Positions 1 through 7,076 of a DNA stretch of 9,068 bases are shown here, in pieces. Source of the DNA: Candidatus Latescibacterota bacterium. Its GTDB lineage: Bacteria > Latescibacterota > MVCY01. The position numbers and the translations under genes were made by a program. Position 1 is the first letter of the stretch; each line of letters begins with the position of its first letter. The stretch spans positions 1-9,068 of the forward strand of contig JAUWEO010000057.1 of assembly GCA_030608245.1 (NCBI GenBank). The letters run 5' to 3'. The notes under the pieces are model-generated. The model saw only the letters and a list, made by a program, of their open reading frames with translations. It did not search any database and was not told the DNA's origin.

Positions 1-1
1 T

Positions 2-562
2 GCACTGTGGCAGATGTGGCGAGCTTTTCCCGTGCACCGGGCAACCTTCTATAACTATCTGACGGAAAAAGTCATCGAACTGGACAACCCGGAAGTCTTC
101 TACAGCCTCTATGTGACACCGGATGAGCAGGTGTTGTTGATTCTGGCCAACGCGGGAGGGCCGGAGCATGACCGTTCGCCCGCCGTCGGCGTCAACGTGC
201 GGCTTGATCTCACAAAGCTTAGCCTGCCGCAGAAAATGAGCTGCTGGCGGATGAAAGGCAATACGTACGAGACGTTCCGCGTGGGCCGCGTTGCCCCCGT
301 CGAAGACGGTATGATTAGCGTGCCGGAGCTGCTGAAGCACGAATTCACGGGCTTTGTGCTCAGCCCTGGCGAAGCGCCGGAGGAACTGACCCGGTTGATA
401 AAGCATCTTGAAGGACGGCCGGATCGTTTGCCTGATATTCTTCGTGCTAAGCAAGAACGCCTTGCCCAATTTGACAAACTCATAGATTACTTTGCCACCT
501 TGCCGATTGCCGCCAATAAACTGAAATACGATGAGTTTATGAAGGACCGGGTGGCTGAATGA
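2..562 (+). CDS. C-terminal part of a glycosidase-like protein (5' end outside window)
   Basis: The reading frame is open to the left edge (codons before the first ATG at 14 read A-L-W-Q), so this is the 3' end of a longer gene and the ATG at 14 is probably internal. About 187 residues are seen. The first ~120 look like a beta-sandwich: alternating hydrophobic strands (FYSLYVTP, VLLILANAGG, AVGVNVRLDL), a segment with W and E, then ISVPELLKHEFTGFVL. This pattern (reports of S-x-Y, then LLx-x-AN, then a final strand) resembles the C-terminal beta domain that closes many TIM-barrel glycosidase-like proteins. The last ~60 residues are charged and helical, and may be a coiled tail. No catalytic residues can be assigned because the barrel would lie upstream. 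A 226-base gap and a palindrome separate it from the next gene, so it may belong to a different transcript. The family assignment is tentative. Confidence 0.5.
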   Translation, partial: ALWQMWRAFPVHRATFYNYLTEKVIELDNPEVFYSLYVTPDEQVLLILANAGGPEHDRSPAVGVNVRLDLTKLSLPQKMSCWRMKGNTYETFRVGRVAPVEDGMISVPELLKHEFTGFVLSPGEAPEELTRLIKHLEGRPDRLPDILRAKQERLAQFDKLIDYFATLPIAANKLKYDEFMKDRVAE

Positions 563-637
563 TCAACCGGAATTGGTGATGATTGACGAGTATGCGGGTA
601 TATGAGTAAATGGACAAAATCAAATTCATGAAATCTC

Positions 638-707
638 ACCGCAGATTCCGCAGAGTATACGGATTACGGACAGGTCTAAAATCCGTCTAATCCGTATAAT
701 CCGCGGT
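638..707. repeat. Imperfect palindrome of CGGATTA-type units
   Basis: The gap between the first two genes holds two inverted arms. The left arm has ACCGCAGATT (638-647), an 8-base interruption, then TATACGGATTA (656-666). The right arm has TAATCCGTATA (688-698) running into ATCCGCGGT (699-707). TATACGGATTA and TAATCCGTATA are exact reverse complements, and the outer ACCGC(A/G)GATT arms match with one change. The right arm alone has the ATCCGT...AATCCGTATAATCCGCGGT cadence I recall from dispersed intergenic palindromes in many bacterial genomes; that link is from memory. No T-run follows, so it is not a plain intrinsic terminator. The rest of 563-788 shows no gene and no convincing promoter. 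Confidence 0.6.
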
Positions 708-788
708 TGAGAATATCAAGACTATTTTGTCTAGGAACTTATATGGGTTTCCGAAGTCACACACTCACTTGAACCAGGGAGGAAAAAG

Positions 789-1874
789 ATGAATGCTTTG
801 AAGCGTTTCGATACAAGCAATCTACTGAATGTACCTCAGAGCGTAGTAGAACGGCTCGAGAACAACCTGCAATCTCTAATGAAAAGGGAAAAAGAGGTGT
901 GGCTGGTTGCACAGTGCCGGAAGACACTCGAAGAGGCATCGCAATGGCAGCGAGACTACGTAAATGTGCCGCATTACGAGGGCAGTTCAGAGTCGTACCG
1001 GCAGCTCTGGAGTCAAACCATAGGCGAGATGAAATTTGACGCCGATTTCAATCCCCAGGGGGAGCCGGTCTTTGAAAATGAGAAGGTCGTGGCCAGATGG
1101 CTCTATATTGATCTGGCGGAAGGTCTGAGAGCCAGGGCCGTACTCGCCTTGCCGAAGAATGGAAAGACCCCTTTTCCTCTGGTCATAGCACAGCACGGAA
1201 TTAGTAGTTCTCCGGCAAACGTTTTTGGATTCAATAATCCAAGTGGCCTGTACCACGGCTATGGTATGGCCCTTTTGGAGCAGGGATTTGCCGTGCTGGC
1301 GCCGGCCAATATTACACTCGCTCCTCCCAGAGCAAGGCTGCACCGGCTGTGTCTGCTTCTGGGAACAACCCTGGCCGGATTGGAAGTGGGCAAACTCAGG
1401 AGGCTTTTGGATTATGTAGTTACGCTGCCTGATGTTGATGAAAATCGCATTGGCATGTGGGGCATCTCCCTCGGCGGGCACTACACCATGTTCACGGTTC
1501 CGCTGGAAAAGAGGATCAAAGCCGCCATCGTATGTGCCTTCTTCAATGACCGGCTGCACAAAATGGCGATCTCCTCGCCATTGTACTCCTGTTTTCTGGA
1601 CGTAGATGAAGAACACATCTGGATCCCCGGCTGGTTTAAAGGTGGATTCACGGATTCAAATCTTCTGAGTCTCGTGTGCCCCCGGGCTGTGCAAATCCAA
1701 CAAGGCAGGGCCGATGGCATTGGCTGGTGGCCGTTGCAGGAGGCTGAATACCAAAGATTGAAAACGCATTATGTCAAATTGGGGATAGAAGATAAGGTGG
1801 AATATGCGGGCCACAACTGGGGGCACGAAATTATGGTTGACGAAGGCATAGGGTTTTTGAGGAAATGGCTATGA
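789..1874 (+). CDS. Alpha/beta-hydrolase, dienelactone-hydrolase/acetyl-esterase-like
   Basis: This 361-residue protein has the layout of a cytoplasmic alpha/beta-hydrolase with a long N-terminal cap of ~100 residues. A core beta strand FPLVIAQHGI (~129-138) gives the oxyanion-hole region. The nucleophile elbow is G-I-S-L-G-G at 225-230, with Ser227 as the likely nucleophile. The likely acid is Asp309 in QGRADG, and the likely base is His342 or His346 in AGHNWGHEI near the C-terminus. There is no signal peptide or membrane segment. Known relatives hydrolyse esters, such as acetyl groups on sugars, or open lactones; the substrate here is unknown. The start is well supported by AGGGAGG at 776-782, six bases from the ATG. 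Its end overlaps the next gene, so the two are probably translated together. It is the first gene after the palindrome-bearing gap and so a candidate first gene of the operon. An ester or lactone hydrolase is the safe reading; an amidase or peptidase remains possible. Confidence 0.8.
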   Translation: MNALKRFDTSNLLNVPQSVVERLENNLQSLMKREKEVWLVAQCRKTLEEASQWQRDYVNVPHYEGSSESYRQLWSQTIGEMKFDADFNPQGEPVFENEKVVARWLYIDLAEGLRARAVLALPKNGKTPFPLVIAQHGISSSPANVFGFNNPSGLYHGYGMALLEQGFAVLAPANITLAPPRARLHRLCLLLGTTLAGLEVGKLRRLLDYVVTLPDVDENRIGMWGISLGGHYTMFTVPLEKRIKAAIVCAFFNDRLHKMAISSPLYSCFLDVDEEHIWIPGWFKGGFTDSNLLSLVCPRAVQIQQGRADGIGWWPLQEAEYQRLKTHYVKLGIEDKVEYAGHNWGHEIMVDEGIGFLRKWL

Positions 1875-2938
1875 AGATTAATAGAAGAGAAGAAGTTTGG
1901 AAAGTGCTCAAGGGCGAGAAACCTGTTGTCGTTCCCACCATTGCCGAAGCCTTTATGGATGTAACTGTGGCTAAACAATTGGGATTCAAAGCTCCTGATG
2001 ATCCCATTGAAGGCCGTATCGCCCGCGCTGATTTCCTGGGCAATTTCGACGTTTGCCTTGGATTGAGTCCCCGGATGAAAATTTTTAAGGAAACAGAGCA
2101 AGAGCGAGTTTATCAATATGAGACCGGCGCGGTATGGCATGAAAGTTATGAACCTACTTTTTGCCGGGAAGCCATTAAATTTCCCATCAATTTCCCTGAG
2201 GAGGCTTTTGAGTTCAAAATGCCGCCGGTGCATTGGGATGAAGATATTCCGCATCTGGTAAGGACTTTTAAGGAAAAAGGATATTTTGTACAGGGCAGTG
2301 TTCCCTTCCCCTGGGGAAGCATCTACTACTATCTTACCAGCTTTGATAACATCCTGATGTGGATGGCATTAGAGGAAGAAGCCGCTTTCCGTATTTTCCA
2401 GCTTCTGGGAGCATACATTTTAGAGTGCAGCGAAAGACTGCTCGACGCCGGGGTAGATGCCATCTTTTCGGGAAGCGACCTGGGAACCGGTGATTCGCTT
2501 CTATTTTCGGTGGATATGTTCAACAAATATGTAGTTCCCTGGATAAAGAAAATCGCCGACCTTTGCCATCAGCATGGGGCTATTCTCCACTTTCACAGTC
2601 ACGGACATATCCAGGAGGTGATGGATGGTTTAATCGCAACCGGAGTTGACCTGCTTAATCCAGTCGGTCCTTCCGATCATAACGACCTTAAATTTTTTAA
2701 AGAGAAATGGGGCCATAAAATTGCGTTTTTAGGAGGAATCAGTACAAAAATTGCCAGGATGAGTGAAGATGAAATAGAATCCCATGTAGCTCAGGTGATG
2801 GAGGTGGGGTGTAAAGGCAGTCGGTTTATGCCGCGTACCGAGAGTGGTATACCGGTGATGGAGCCAGACAAAGCCCGGTTCTATATTGATACTCTTACTC
2901 GCTATCGCCGGCAGTACGGAACGTCGGGAGAAAAGTGA
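1871..2938 (+). CDS. URO-D-fold protein, MtaA/CmuA-like methyltransferase (divergent)
   Basis: This is a 355-residue protein with the full length and strand order of the uroporphyrinogen decarboxylase superfamily. The family includes MtaA/CmuA-type methyltransferases that move methyl groups from a corrinoid to coenzyme M or tetrahydrofolate; true HemE seems unlikely. Recognisable parts are a barrel strand with DAGVDAIFSGSDLG (~192-206), the zinc-site region HFHSHGH (240-246), GVDLLNPVGP (~258-267) and FLGGIST (~286-292). Where methyltransferase members have His-x-Cys, this one has His-Ser-His, and no C-terminal Cys sits in FMPRTESGIP. An all-histidine metal site, or no metal site, is therefore possible. 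An ATG at 1865 is also in frame, but GAGGA at 1859-1863 is only one base from it and seven from the ATG at 1871, which also makes an ATGA overlap with the upstream stop. Superfamily confidence is high; the reaction is uncertain. Confidence 0.85.
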   Translation: MKINRREEVWKVLKGEKPVVVPTIAEAFMDVTVAKQLGFKAPDDPIEGRIARADFLGNFDVCLGLSPRMKIFKETEQERVYQYETGAVWHESYEPTFCREAIKFPINFPEEAFEFKMPPVHWDEDIPHLVRTFKEKGYFVQGSVPFPWGSIYYYLTSFDNILMWMALEEEAAFRIFQLLGAYILECSERLLDAGVDAIFSGSDLGTGDSLLFSVDMFNKYVVPWIKKIADLCHQHGAILHFHSHGHIQEVMDGLIATGVDLLNPVGPSDHNDLKFFKEKWGHKIAFLGGISTKIARMSEDEIESHVAQVMEVGCKGSRFMPRTESGIPVMEPDKARFYIDTLTRYRRQYGTSGEK

Positions 2939-2982
2939 ATTTTGACCCTTGATGACCATATTAGTCAAAGAAAGGAAGGAAA

Positions 2983-3801
2983 ATGCCTGAATATTTAGAA
3001 TTTCCAGTAAGGTACTGCTCCATGGATGCGGCCGAGGAACAGTCCTTTTCTCATCGAGAGAAACCGATAAGACTCAAAGCAGACCAGACCGCCTTTGTAC
3101 TGGTGGACATCTGGGATGTAAGCCGCGTACCTGAGGATATGCCGGTAGTGGCTGGCTCCGGGAGTTTTCACCTCCGGGCAGACAAAATAACCGAGGAGAA
3201 AATCAAGCCCGCGCTTGAGGCGGCAAGGGAGGCCGGGCTGGTAGTCATTCACGCTCCCACGAATTACGTGGCTGTTAAATATCCTCAGCACAGAAGATTG
3301 GAACAGGAGTTGAATACGCCCCCTTCCGAACCGAACCCGGCACCCGAATGGCCTCCGCAGGAATTCGTGAAAGCCAGGCAGCGTGAGTTTGATGAGAACA
3401 GATACTATAAAGGATTCGGAGAGAAAGATGAAGTACGGCAGCGTTCGACCTATATTCCCGAAATCGTTGAGCCGCTTCAGGACGAATATATCATCTCCAC
3501 CGGCGAGCAGATCGATGAGATCCTCAAACGCCGGGGGATACTCAACCTCGTCTATGTGGGATTCGCTGCCAATATGTGCCTTATTGATAAGCCAGGGGCG
3601 ATGAGGGAGATGGCTCACAACAGAGGTTACCGGACCATCCTGCTGCGAGATTGCACCACCGCCGTGGAGAATCACAACACGGTAGAAGAACTGCTGATGA
3701 CCCGCGTTTGGATCGAATGGGTGGAGATGGTGACTATGGCTTACACAGCTACCTCTGAGGTCTTTATCCAGGCTTGTAAAGTTAGTGGTGCAGTAGGATG
3801 A
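2983..3801 (+). CDS. Isochorismatase-family cysteine hydrolase
   Basis: This 272-residue protein has the isochorismatase-like alpha/beta fold. The N-terminal strand TAFVLVDIWDV carries the catalytic Asp42. After REAGLVVIHAPTN comes a long, proline-rich middle insert (~100-165). The cysteine loop VGFAANMCL places the catalytic Cys199 in the usual GxAxNxC setting, and GYRTILLRDCTTA follows. Family members cleave amides, carbamates or isochorismate (nicotinamidase, N-carbamoyl hydrolases). The Lys normally found before the cysteine strand, in the K-x-x-Y-S-A-F region, is not obvious: the aligned stretch reads DEYIISTGEQIDEIL (167-181). The 30-residue N-terminal extension is kept because an AGGA-rich site (2971-2980) lies just upstream. 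It starts 44 bases after the first URO-D-fold gene and overlaps the second by 4 bases (ATGA). It may be an amidase acting on the pathway substrate, but the substrate is not readable. Confidence 0.82.
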   Translation: MPEYLEFPVRYCSMDAAEEQSFSHREKPIRLKADQTAFVLVDIWDVSRVPEDMPVVAGSGSFHLRADKITEEKIKPALEAAREAGLVVIHAPTNYVAVKYPQHRRLEQELNTPPSEPNPAPEWPPQEFVKARQREFDENRYYKGFGEKDEVRQRSTYIPEIVEPLQDEYIISTGEQIDEILKRRGILNLVYVGFAANMCLIDKPGAMREMAHNRGYRTILLRDCTTAVENHNTVEELLMTRVWIEWVEMVTMAYTATSEVFIQACKVSGAVG

Positions 3802-4868
3802 CCAGTAAAGAACGGGTGATGAAGGCTCTTGATTTCGAATACCCAGATCGCATGCCCCTCTTTGACGGCTTCTGGGGAGAATTTGTGGAAAATTGGCGTA
3901 AAGAAAAAGGAATTGGGCAAGAAACTGACATCCGTGATTATTATGGAATTGACCTTTCTGTTCCGGTGGCAGATGAGACATTTTTCCCCAGCGCCAAAGG
4001 AGTGATAAGAAAAGAAAGGGATTATTTAGTCTCCCGGGATGGTTGGGGAAGAACCGTAAAAACAAGGGAAGGCTCCTATTTTTCTGAAACCGTAGATACG
4101 GTCTTAAAAAGCAGAAATGATCTGGATAATCTGAAATTTGAATCAGCCAAGTTAGATTCCCGGTACAAGCGTTTTTTAGAGAAAGTAAAAGAAGAGAAGA
4201 AGAAAAGAGCTGTTTTCTGTAAGATTGGTGGTCCTTTTATCCGTTCTTCTTTTATCCGAGGGGAAGCAGAGTTCTTGATGGATTTAGTTAGTGATAAGAG
4301 TTTTGCTAAGGCATTGGTGGAAAAGGTAGCGGATCACCTTGTTTCCATTGGCCTGGAGTCATTACGCAAGGGGAATCTGTATGATACCGGTGTCTGGATA
4401 TATGATGATATGGGCTCTAATGATGCGCCAATGTTTTCTCCAAAGACATTTGAACAAATATTCTTACCTGTTTATAAAACGATGGTAAACACTCTAAAGA
4501 AGGCTGGGGCGAAGAAAGTTATTCTCCATTGCGATGGCAATATTGTCTCCTTTCTTGATATGGTGATAGAGGCTGGGATTGATGGGGTAAATCCTGTTGA
4601 ACCAAAAGCCGGAATGCATATTTTAGAATTGAAGAAGAAATATGGCGATAAACTCTCCTATATCGGAGGAGTGGATAATGCCTTTGTACTCCCTTCAGGA
4701 GGTAAAGAAAAAATAAAAAGGCACATTTTACCTATCTTAGAGACAGGCAAGGAAGGGGGAATTGTCATCGGTACCCACTCCATCGGGCCAGACATCTCCG
4801 TGGAGAGCTATGACTTTTATCATTCCTTAGTCGGCAAATACGGAAACTATTCTGATAGCAGGGAGTGA
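3798..4868 (+). CDS. Second URO-D-fold protein, MtaA/CmuA-like
   Basis: This is a 356-residue URO-D-superfamily protein clearly different from the one at 1871. It opens with TSKERVMKALDFEYPDRMP, the common N-terminus of this family ('RV..AL....PDR.P'). It has WIYDDMGSNDAPMFSP (200-215) with the paired Asp203-Asp204, then VILHCDGNI (241-249), GVNPVEP (~263-269), YIGGVD (288-293) and a normal C-terminus IGTHSIGPDISVESYDFY. His244 matches the metal His of the methyltransferase members. The next-but-one residue is Asp246 rather than Cys, a HxDGN form that is common among uncharacterised members. A corrinoid-linked methyltransferase role is an inference from the MttB neighbour. Translation probably couples to the cysteine hydrolase through the ATGA overlap, since only a weak GTGGTG precedes the start. 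The gene is visibly richer in A and T than its neighbours: the two rows 4141-4260 count to about 37-38% G+C. Confidence 0.87.
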   Translation: MTSKERVMKALDFEYPDRMPLFDGFWGEFVENWRKEKGIGQETDIRDYYGIDLSVPVADETFFPSAKGVIRKERDYLVSRDGWGRTVKTREGSYFSETVDTVLKSRNDLDNLKFESAKLDSRYKRFLEKVKEEKKKRAVFCKIGGPFIRSSFIRGEAEFLMDLVSDKSFAKALVEKVADHLVSIGLESLRKGNLYDTGVWIYDDMGSNDAPMFSPKTFEQIFLPVYKTMVNTLKKAGAKKVILHCDGNIVSFLDMVIEAGIDGVNPVEPKAGMHILELKKKYGDKLSYIGGVDNAFVLPSGGKEKIKRHILPILETGKEGGIVIGTHSIGPDISVESYDFYHSLVGKYGNYSDSRE

Positions 4869-4875
4869 GGGCGTA

Positions 4876-4998
4876 TCTGGCCCCGGCAGTGGTTTTATCC
4901 TCGGCACTAACGATTCTATCCGGGATGGAACGCCTTTAGAGAATGTAAAGGCCTATTTTGAAGCGGGCAGAAAGTTCGGGAAATACCCGATTGGCTGA
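4876..4998 (+). pseudogene. Orphan C-terminal fragment of a third URO-D-fold gene
   Basis: The gap between the second URO-D-fold gene and the glycosidase-like gene still encodes a clean URO-D C-terminus. In the frame of 4879 it reads GPGSGFILGTNDSIRDG, then TPLENVKAYFEAGRKFGKYPIG, then a TGA stop at 4996-4998. This is the canonical last strand and helix of the superfamily ('GGGFILG....I....P.ENV.A..EA...YG.YP'). It lies one frame off the upstream gene and follows its stop by only a few bases. No ATG, GTG or TTG in that frame could start it, and an in-frame TAG lies at 4828-4830. It closely matches neither neighbour (the second copy ends ISVESYDFYHSLVGKYG), so it looks like the leftover of a separate paralogue removed by deletion or replacement. 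The intact codons point to a fairly recent event. Confidence 0.75.
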
Positions 4999-5035
4999 TA
5001 TAAAAAAATTCTAATAACCAGCAAAGGAAATTCAA

Positions 5036-7030
5036 ATGGACTGGTTAAAAAAACCGTTAAGGATCGCCGACTTCAGTCTGGTTAATCTCCAAGAAGTTGA
5101 GCACGGCGAGTTCCAAATTGAGAAAAGTCTGGACAAGAAGGCCGGCCTGGGCTTCAATGCCGAGCACTTCTTTCCCCATCAAACCGGCGTTGTCATTGCT
5201 CACGGTTCCATCGAACCCGCCTGGGAGATTTTGGCCCGGTACTTAGAGGTTGCCCATCGCCGGGGAATAAGGCTGTTCGTCTACTACAATGTCCACTGGT
5301 ATTCGCTGGAGATGGCTGAGGAAAATCCCCACTGGTTTCAATACGATTTCCAGGGGAAACTCATTGACAAGGTCTATGGGAACGGAGTGATGAGCTGTGT
5401 GAACACGAGTTGGCGGGACTATTCTTACGAACACGTCCGCAGATTTGCTCAGCTGGGAGTTGATGGTATATTCTTGGATGGTCCTTGCTTCCACTGGGAA
5501 GGCTGCTATTGTGAGTCTTGTCAGATTAAGTTTCGGGAACGCCACGGCAGAAAGCTTCCCAGAAAAGGAGAGCTGGCAAATCCTGACCATCAACTGCTGG
5601 TGGAGTTTCAAGAGGACTCGATGGCTGAGTATATGAAAGATGCTTACCAGGCCTGCAAAGAGGCGAATTCGGACGCTGCCATTTACCTGAATGGCGAGTC
5701 GCTGCGTCCCAGTTGGGCGTCTGGGAGGCACAATCGCAAACTGGAACCCTACCAGGACTTAGTCGGTGCCGAGGGTGGTTTTATCTACGGGAAGCTCATC
5801 GAGACTCCCATATTCAAGCCGGGGATGACGGCTAAGGGTCTGGAGGCCCAGGCACCGAATAAACCGCGAGTGATCTTCATCGCTCACAAGCATTCACCCT
5901 GGAATCGGAACCCGCTGCCCGATGCAGAGCTTAAGATAGAATGTGCTCAAACCTTAGCCAACGGGGCCAATTACTGGATTGGGTATACCTTTCCCGACGC
6001 TGCTGCCGACAAAACCATAAAGGAAATAAACGACTGGGTGGCCAAAAACGAAGGATACTTTTCCGAAACCCAAAACGCTGCTGAAGTAGGATTGTTCTGG
6101 TCGTACCAGACGGCTAATACTTATGGCGGTGAAATTTCCCAGAGCGACTTCACGGGCGAAACAATTGAAGTGAAAAGAGATTATATGAAGAGTTTTCAGG
6201 GTGCTTACGAGATGCTGCAGCGAGCGCATATCCCCTTCAAAGTGGTGGACAGCGCAGAGGAAATCGGTGATGCAAAGCTCCTTGTGCTGCCCAATTGTGC
6301 CTGTCTGACGCCTGATGAAATCACGCTGCTGGAAAAATATGTCGAAAACGGCGGCAAACTGATGACATCTTTTGAAACGTCGCTTTATTCTCGACACAAC
6401 CAGCAGGGGAATTTTGGTCTGTCGAAGCTTCTGGGCGTCCGCTATCGGGGGATCGAAGAATACGGTACATTCGAAAACTATTTCCAGATCGGAGAGGAAT
6501 TCTTCCCGGCTTGTACCTATGTGATGAAGGTCGAACCGCAGTCAGCTGCGGTTATGGGATATGTGTCGCAAAACACCAAAGGGAGCTATCAGCCGATAAT
6601 CATATCATCCTTTCCAGCCGTCTGCAAAAATGAGTTTGGAGAAGGCAGAACCTATTACTTCTGTGGCAACTTCTTCCAGAGCTATTCCGAGTACAAGTTC
6701 CCCAAATACTTGGCCCTTTTTCAGCGCGTCTTCGACTTGGAGCTCAAACGTCAGCTTATTCTGGAAAACACGCCTGAGAGTGTGGAGGTGACGTTGAGAA
6801 AGAAGGGGAATACCTTGCTGATCCACCTGATCAATTTCTCCTCAGGACTCAAAAGACCGATAGAGAACATTATTCCGGTGGAAGATGTTGTTCTGAAACT
6901 CCCCGGAATAAAAGCTGCCAGTGTCACCTGCCTATTGGGACAGGTTCCACCAAGATGGCAGATGAAGAACGAATCCGTGGAGATCACTGTACCTCGCCTG
7001 CAGGAGTACGAGGTGATTGCGGTAAAATAG
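5036..7030 (+). CDS. Glycosidase-like protein: TIM barrel plus beta-galactosidase-like middle domain
   Basis: This is a 664-residue protein with three parts. Residues ~1-340 look like a TIM barrel of the uncharacterised hypothetical-glycosyl-hydrolase type: GLGFNAEHFF, then HRRGIRLFVYYNVHW (75-88), VMSCVNTSWRDY and LGVDGIFLDGP (140-150), where Asp148 ends a strand as a candidate catalytic acid or nucleophile. A small Cys cluster, C-Y-C-E-S-C (157-162), follows. Residues ~345-500 resemble the beta-galactosidase trimerisation, flavodoxin-like domain (AEVGLFWS; KLLVLPNCACLT; LLEKYVENGGKLM). Residues ~575-664 form a C-terminal beta domain (NTLLIHLINFSS). There is no signal peptide, so it probably acts inside the cell on imported oligosaccharide or glycoside. 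The start is supported by AAAGGA at 5024-5029 region spacing about seven to eight bases. It ends in TAG; reading through would add only two residues before TAA. The linkage it cleaves cannot be told, and an inactive or non-glycosidase role is possible. Confidence 0.78.
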   Translation: MDWLKKPLRIADFSLVNLQEVEHGEFQIEKSLDKKAGLGFNAEHFFPHQTGVVIAHGSIEPAWEILARYLEVAHRRGIRLFVYYNVHWYSLEMAEENPHWFQYDFQGKLIDKVYGNGVMSCVNTSWRDYSYEHVRRFAQLGVDGIFLDGPCFHWEGCYCESCQIKFRERHGRKLPRKGELANPDHQLLVEFQEDSMAEYMKDAYQACKEANSDAAIYLNGESLRPSWASGRHNRKLEPYQDLVGAEGGFIYGKLIETPIFKPGMTAKGLEAQAPNKPRVIFIAHKHSPWNRNPLPDAELKIECAQTLANGANYWIGYTFPDAAADKTIKEINDWVAKNEGYFSETQNAAEVGLFWSYQTANTYGGEISQSDFTGETIEVKRDYMKSFQGAYEMLQRAHIPFKVVDSAEEIGDAKLLVLPNCACLTPDEITLLEKYVENGGKLMTSFETSLYSRHNQQGNFGLSKLLGVRYRGIEEYGTFENYFQIGEEFFPACTYVMKVEPQSAAVMGYVSQNTKGSYQPIIISSFPAVCKNEFGEGRTYYFCGNFFQSYSEYKFPKYLALFQRVFDLELKRQLILENTPESVEVTLRKKGNTLLIHLINFSSGLKRPIENIIPVEDVVLKLPGIKAASVTCLLGQVPPRWQMKNESVEITVPRLQEYEVIAVK

Positions 7031-7037
7031 CGTTTGT

Positions 7038-7047
7038 AAAGGAGGTG
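7038..7047 (+). promoter_or_regulatory. Near-perfect Shine-Dalgarno that argues for a non-ATG start
   Basis: AAAGGAGGTG carries nine consecutive bases complementary to the usual 3' end of bacterial 16S rRNA. The first in-frame ATG of the methyltransferase (7077) is 29 bases beyond it, too far for normal use. At the right distance stand ATT (7050) and ATC (7053), both in frame. Confidence 0.7.
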
Positions 7048-7076
7048 TTATTATCTTATCTTTAAAAGAAAAAGAG

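Noticed and set aside
583..612. Possible promoter TTGACG ... TAAATG
   Set aside because: The -10 match is poor and spacing is 18 bases; the palindrome lies between it and the first gene. Not enough to call.
987..1616. 209-codon open frame on the minus strand
   Set aside because: It is antisense to the alpha/beta-hydrolase and the translation is low in recognisable structure; a shadow of the real gene.
1871..2938. True HemE (uroporphyrinogen decarboxylase for haem)
   Set aside because: The substrate-binding N-terminal motif of HemE is not seen, and the neighbours are catabolic rather than haem-synthesis genes.
2995..4065. Long open frame of 356 codons on the minus strand
   Set aside because: It lies antisense to the cysteine hydrolase and the second URO-D-fold gene, both of which have clear family motifs. 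The minus-strand translation shows no recognisable domain and spans the gene junction.
4974..4991. TCGGG-AAATA-CCCGA hairpin as a terminator
   Set aside because: The stem is only five pairs, there is no T-run after it, and it lies in the coding remnant (FGKYPIG codons).
4991..5017. AT-rich stretch with TTGGCT and TAATAA as a promoter for the glycosidase-like gene
   Set aside because: Only about half of the -10 bases match and the spacing is 15; A-richness here is compatible with a ribosome binding region.
7028..7039. TAG stop of the glycosidase-like gene as a possible pyrrolysine codon, given the MttB neighbour
   Set aside because: Read-through would reach TAA at 7037-7039 after two more codons, so no meaningful extension exists. 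The MttB-family gene itself has no internal in-frame TAG.
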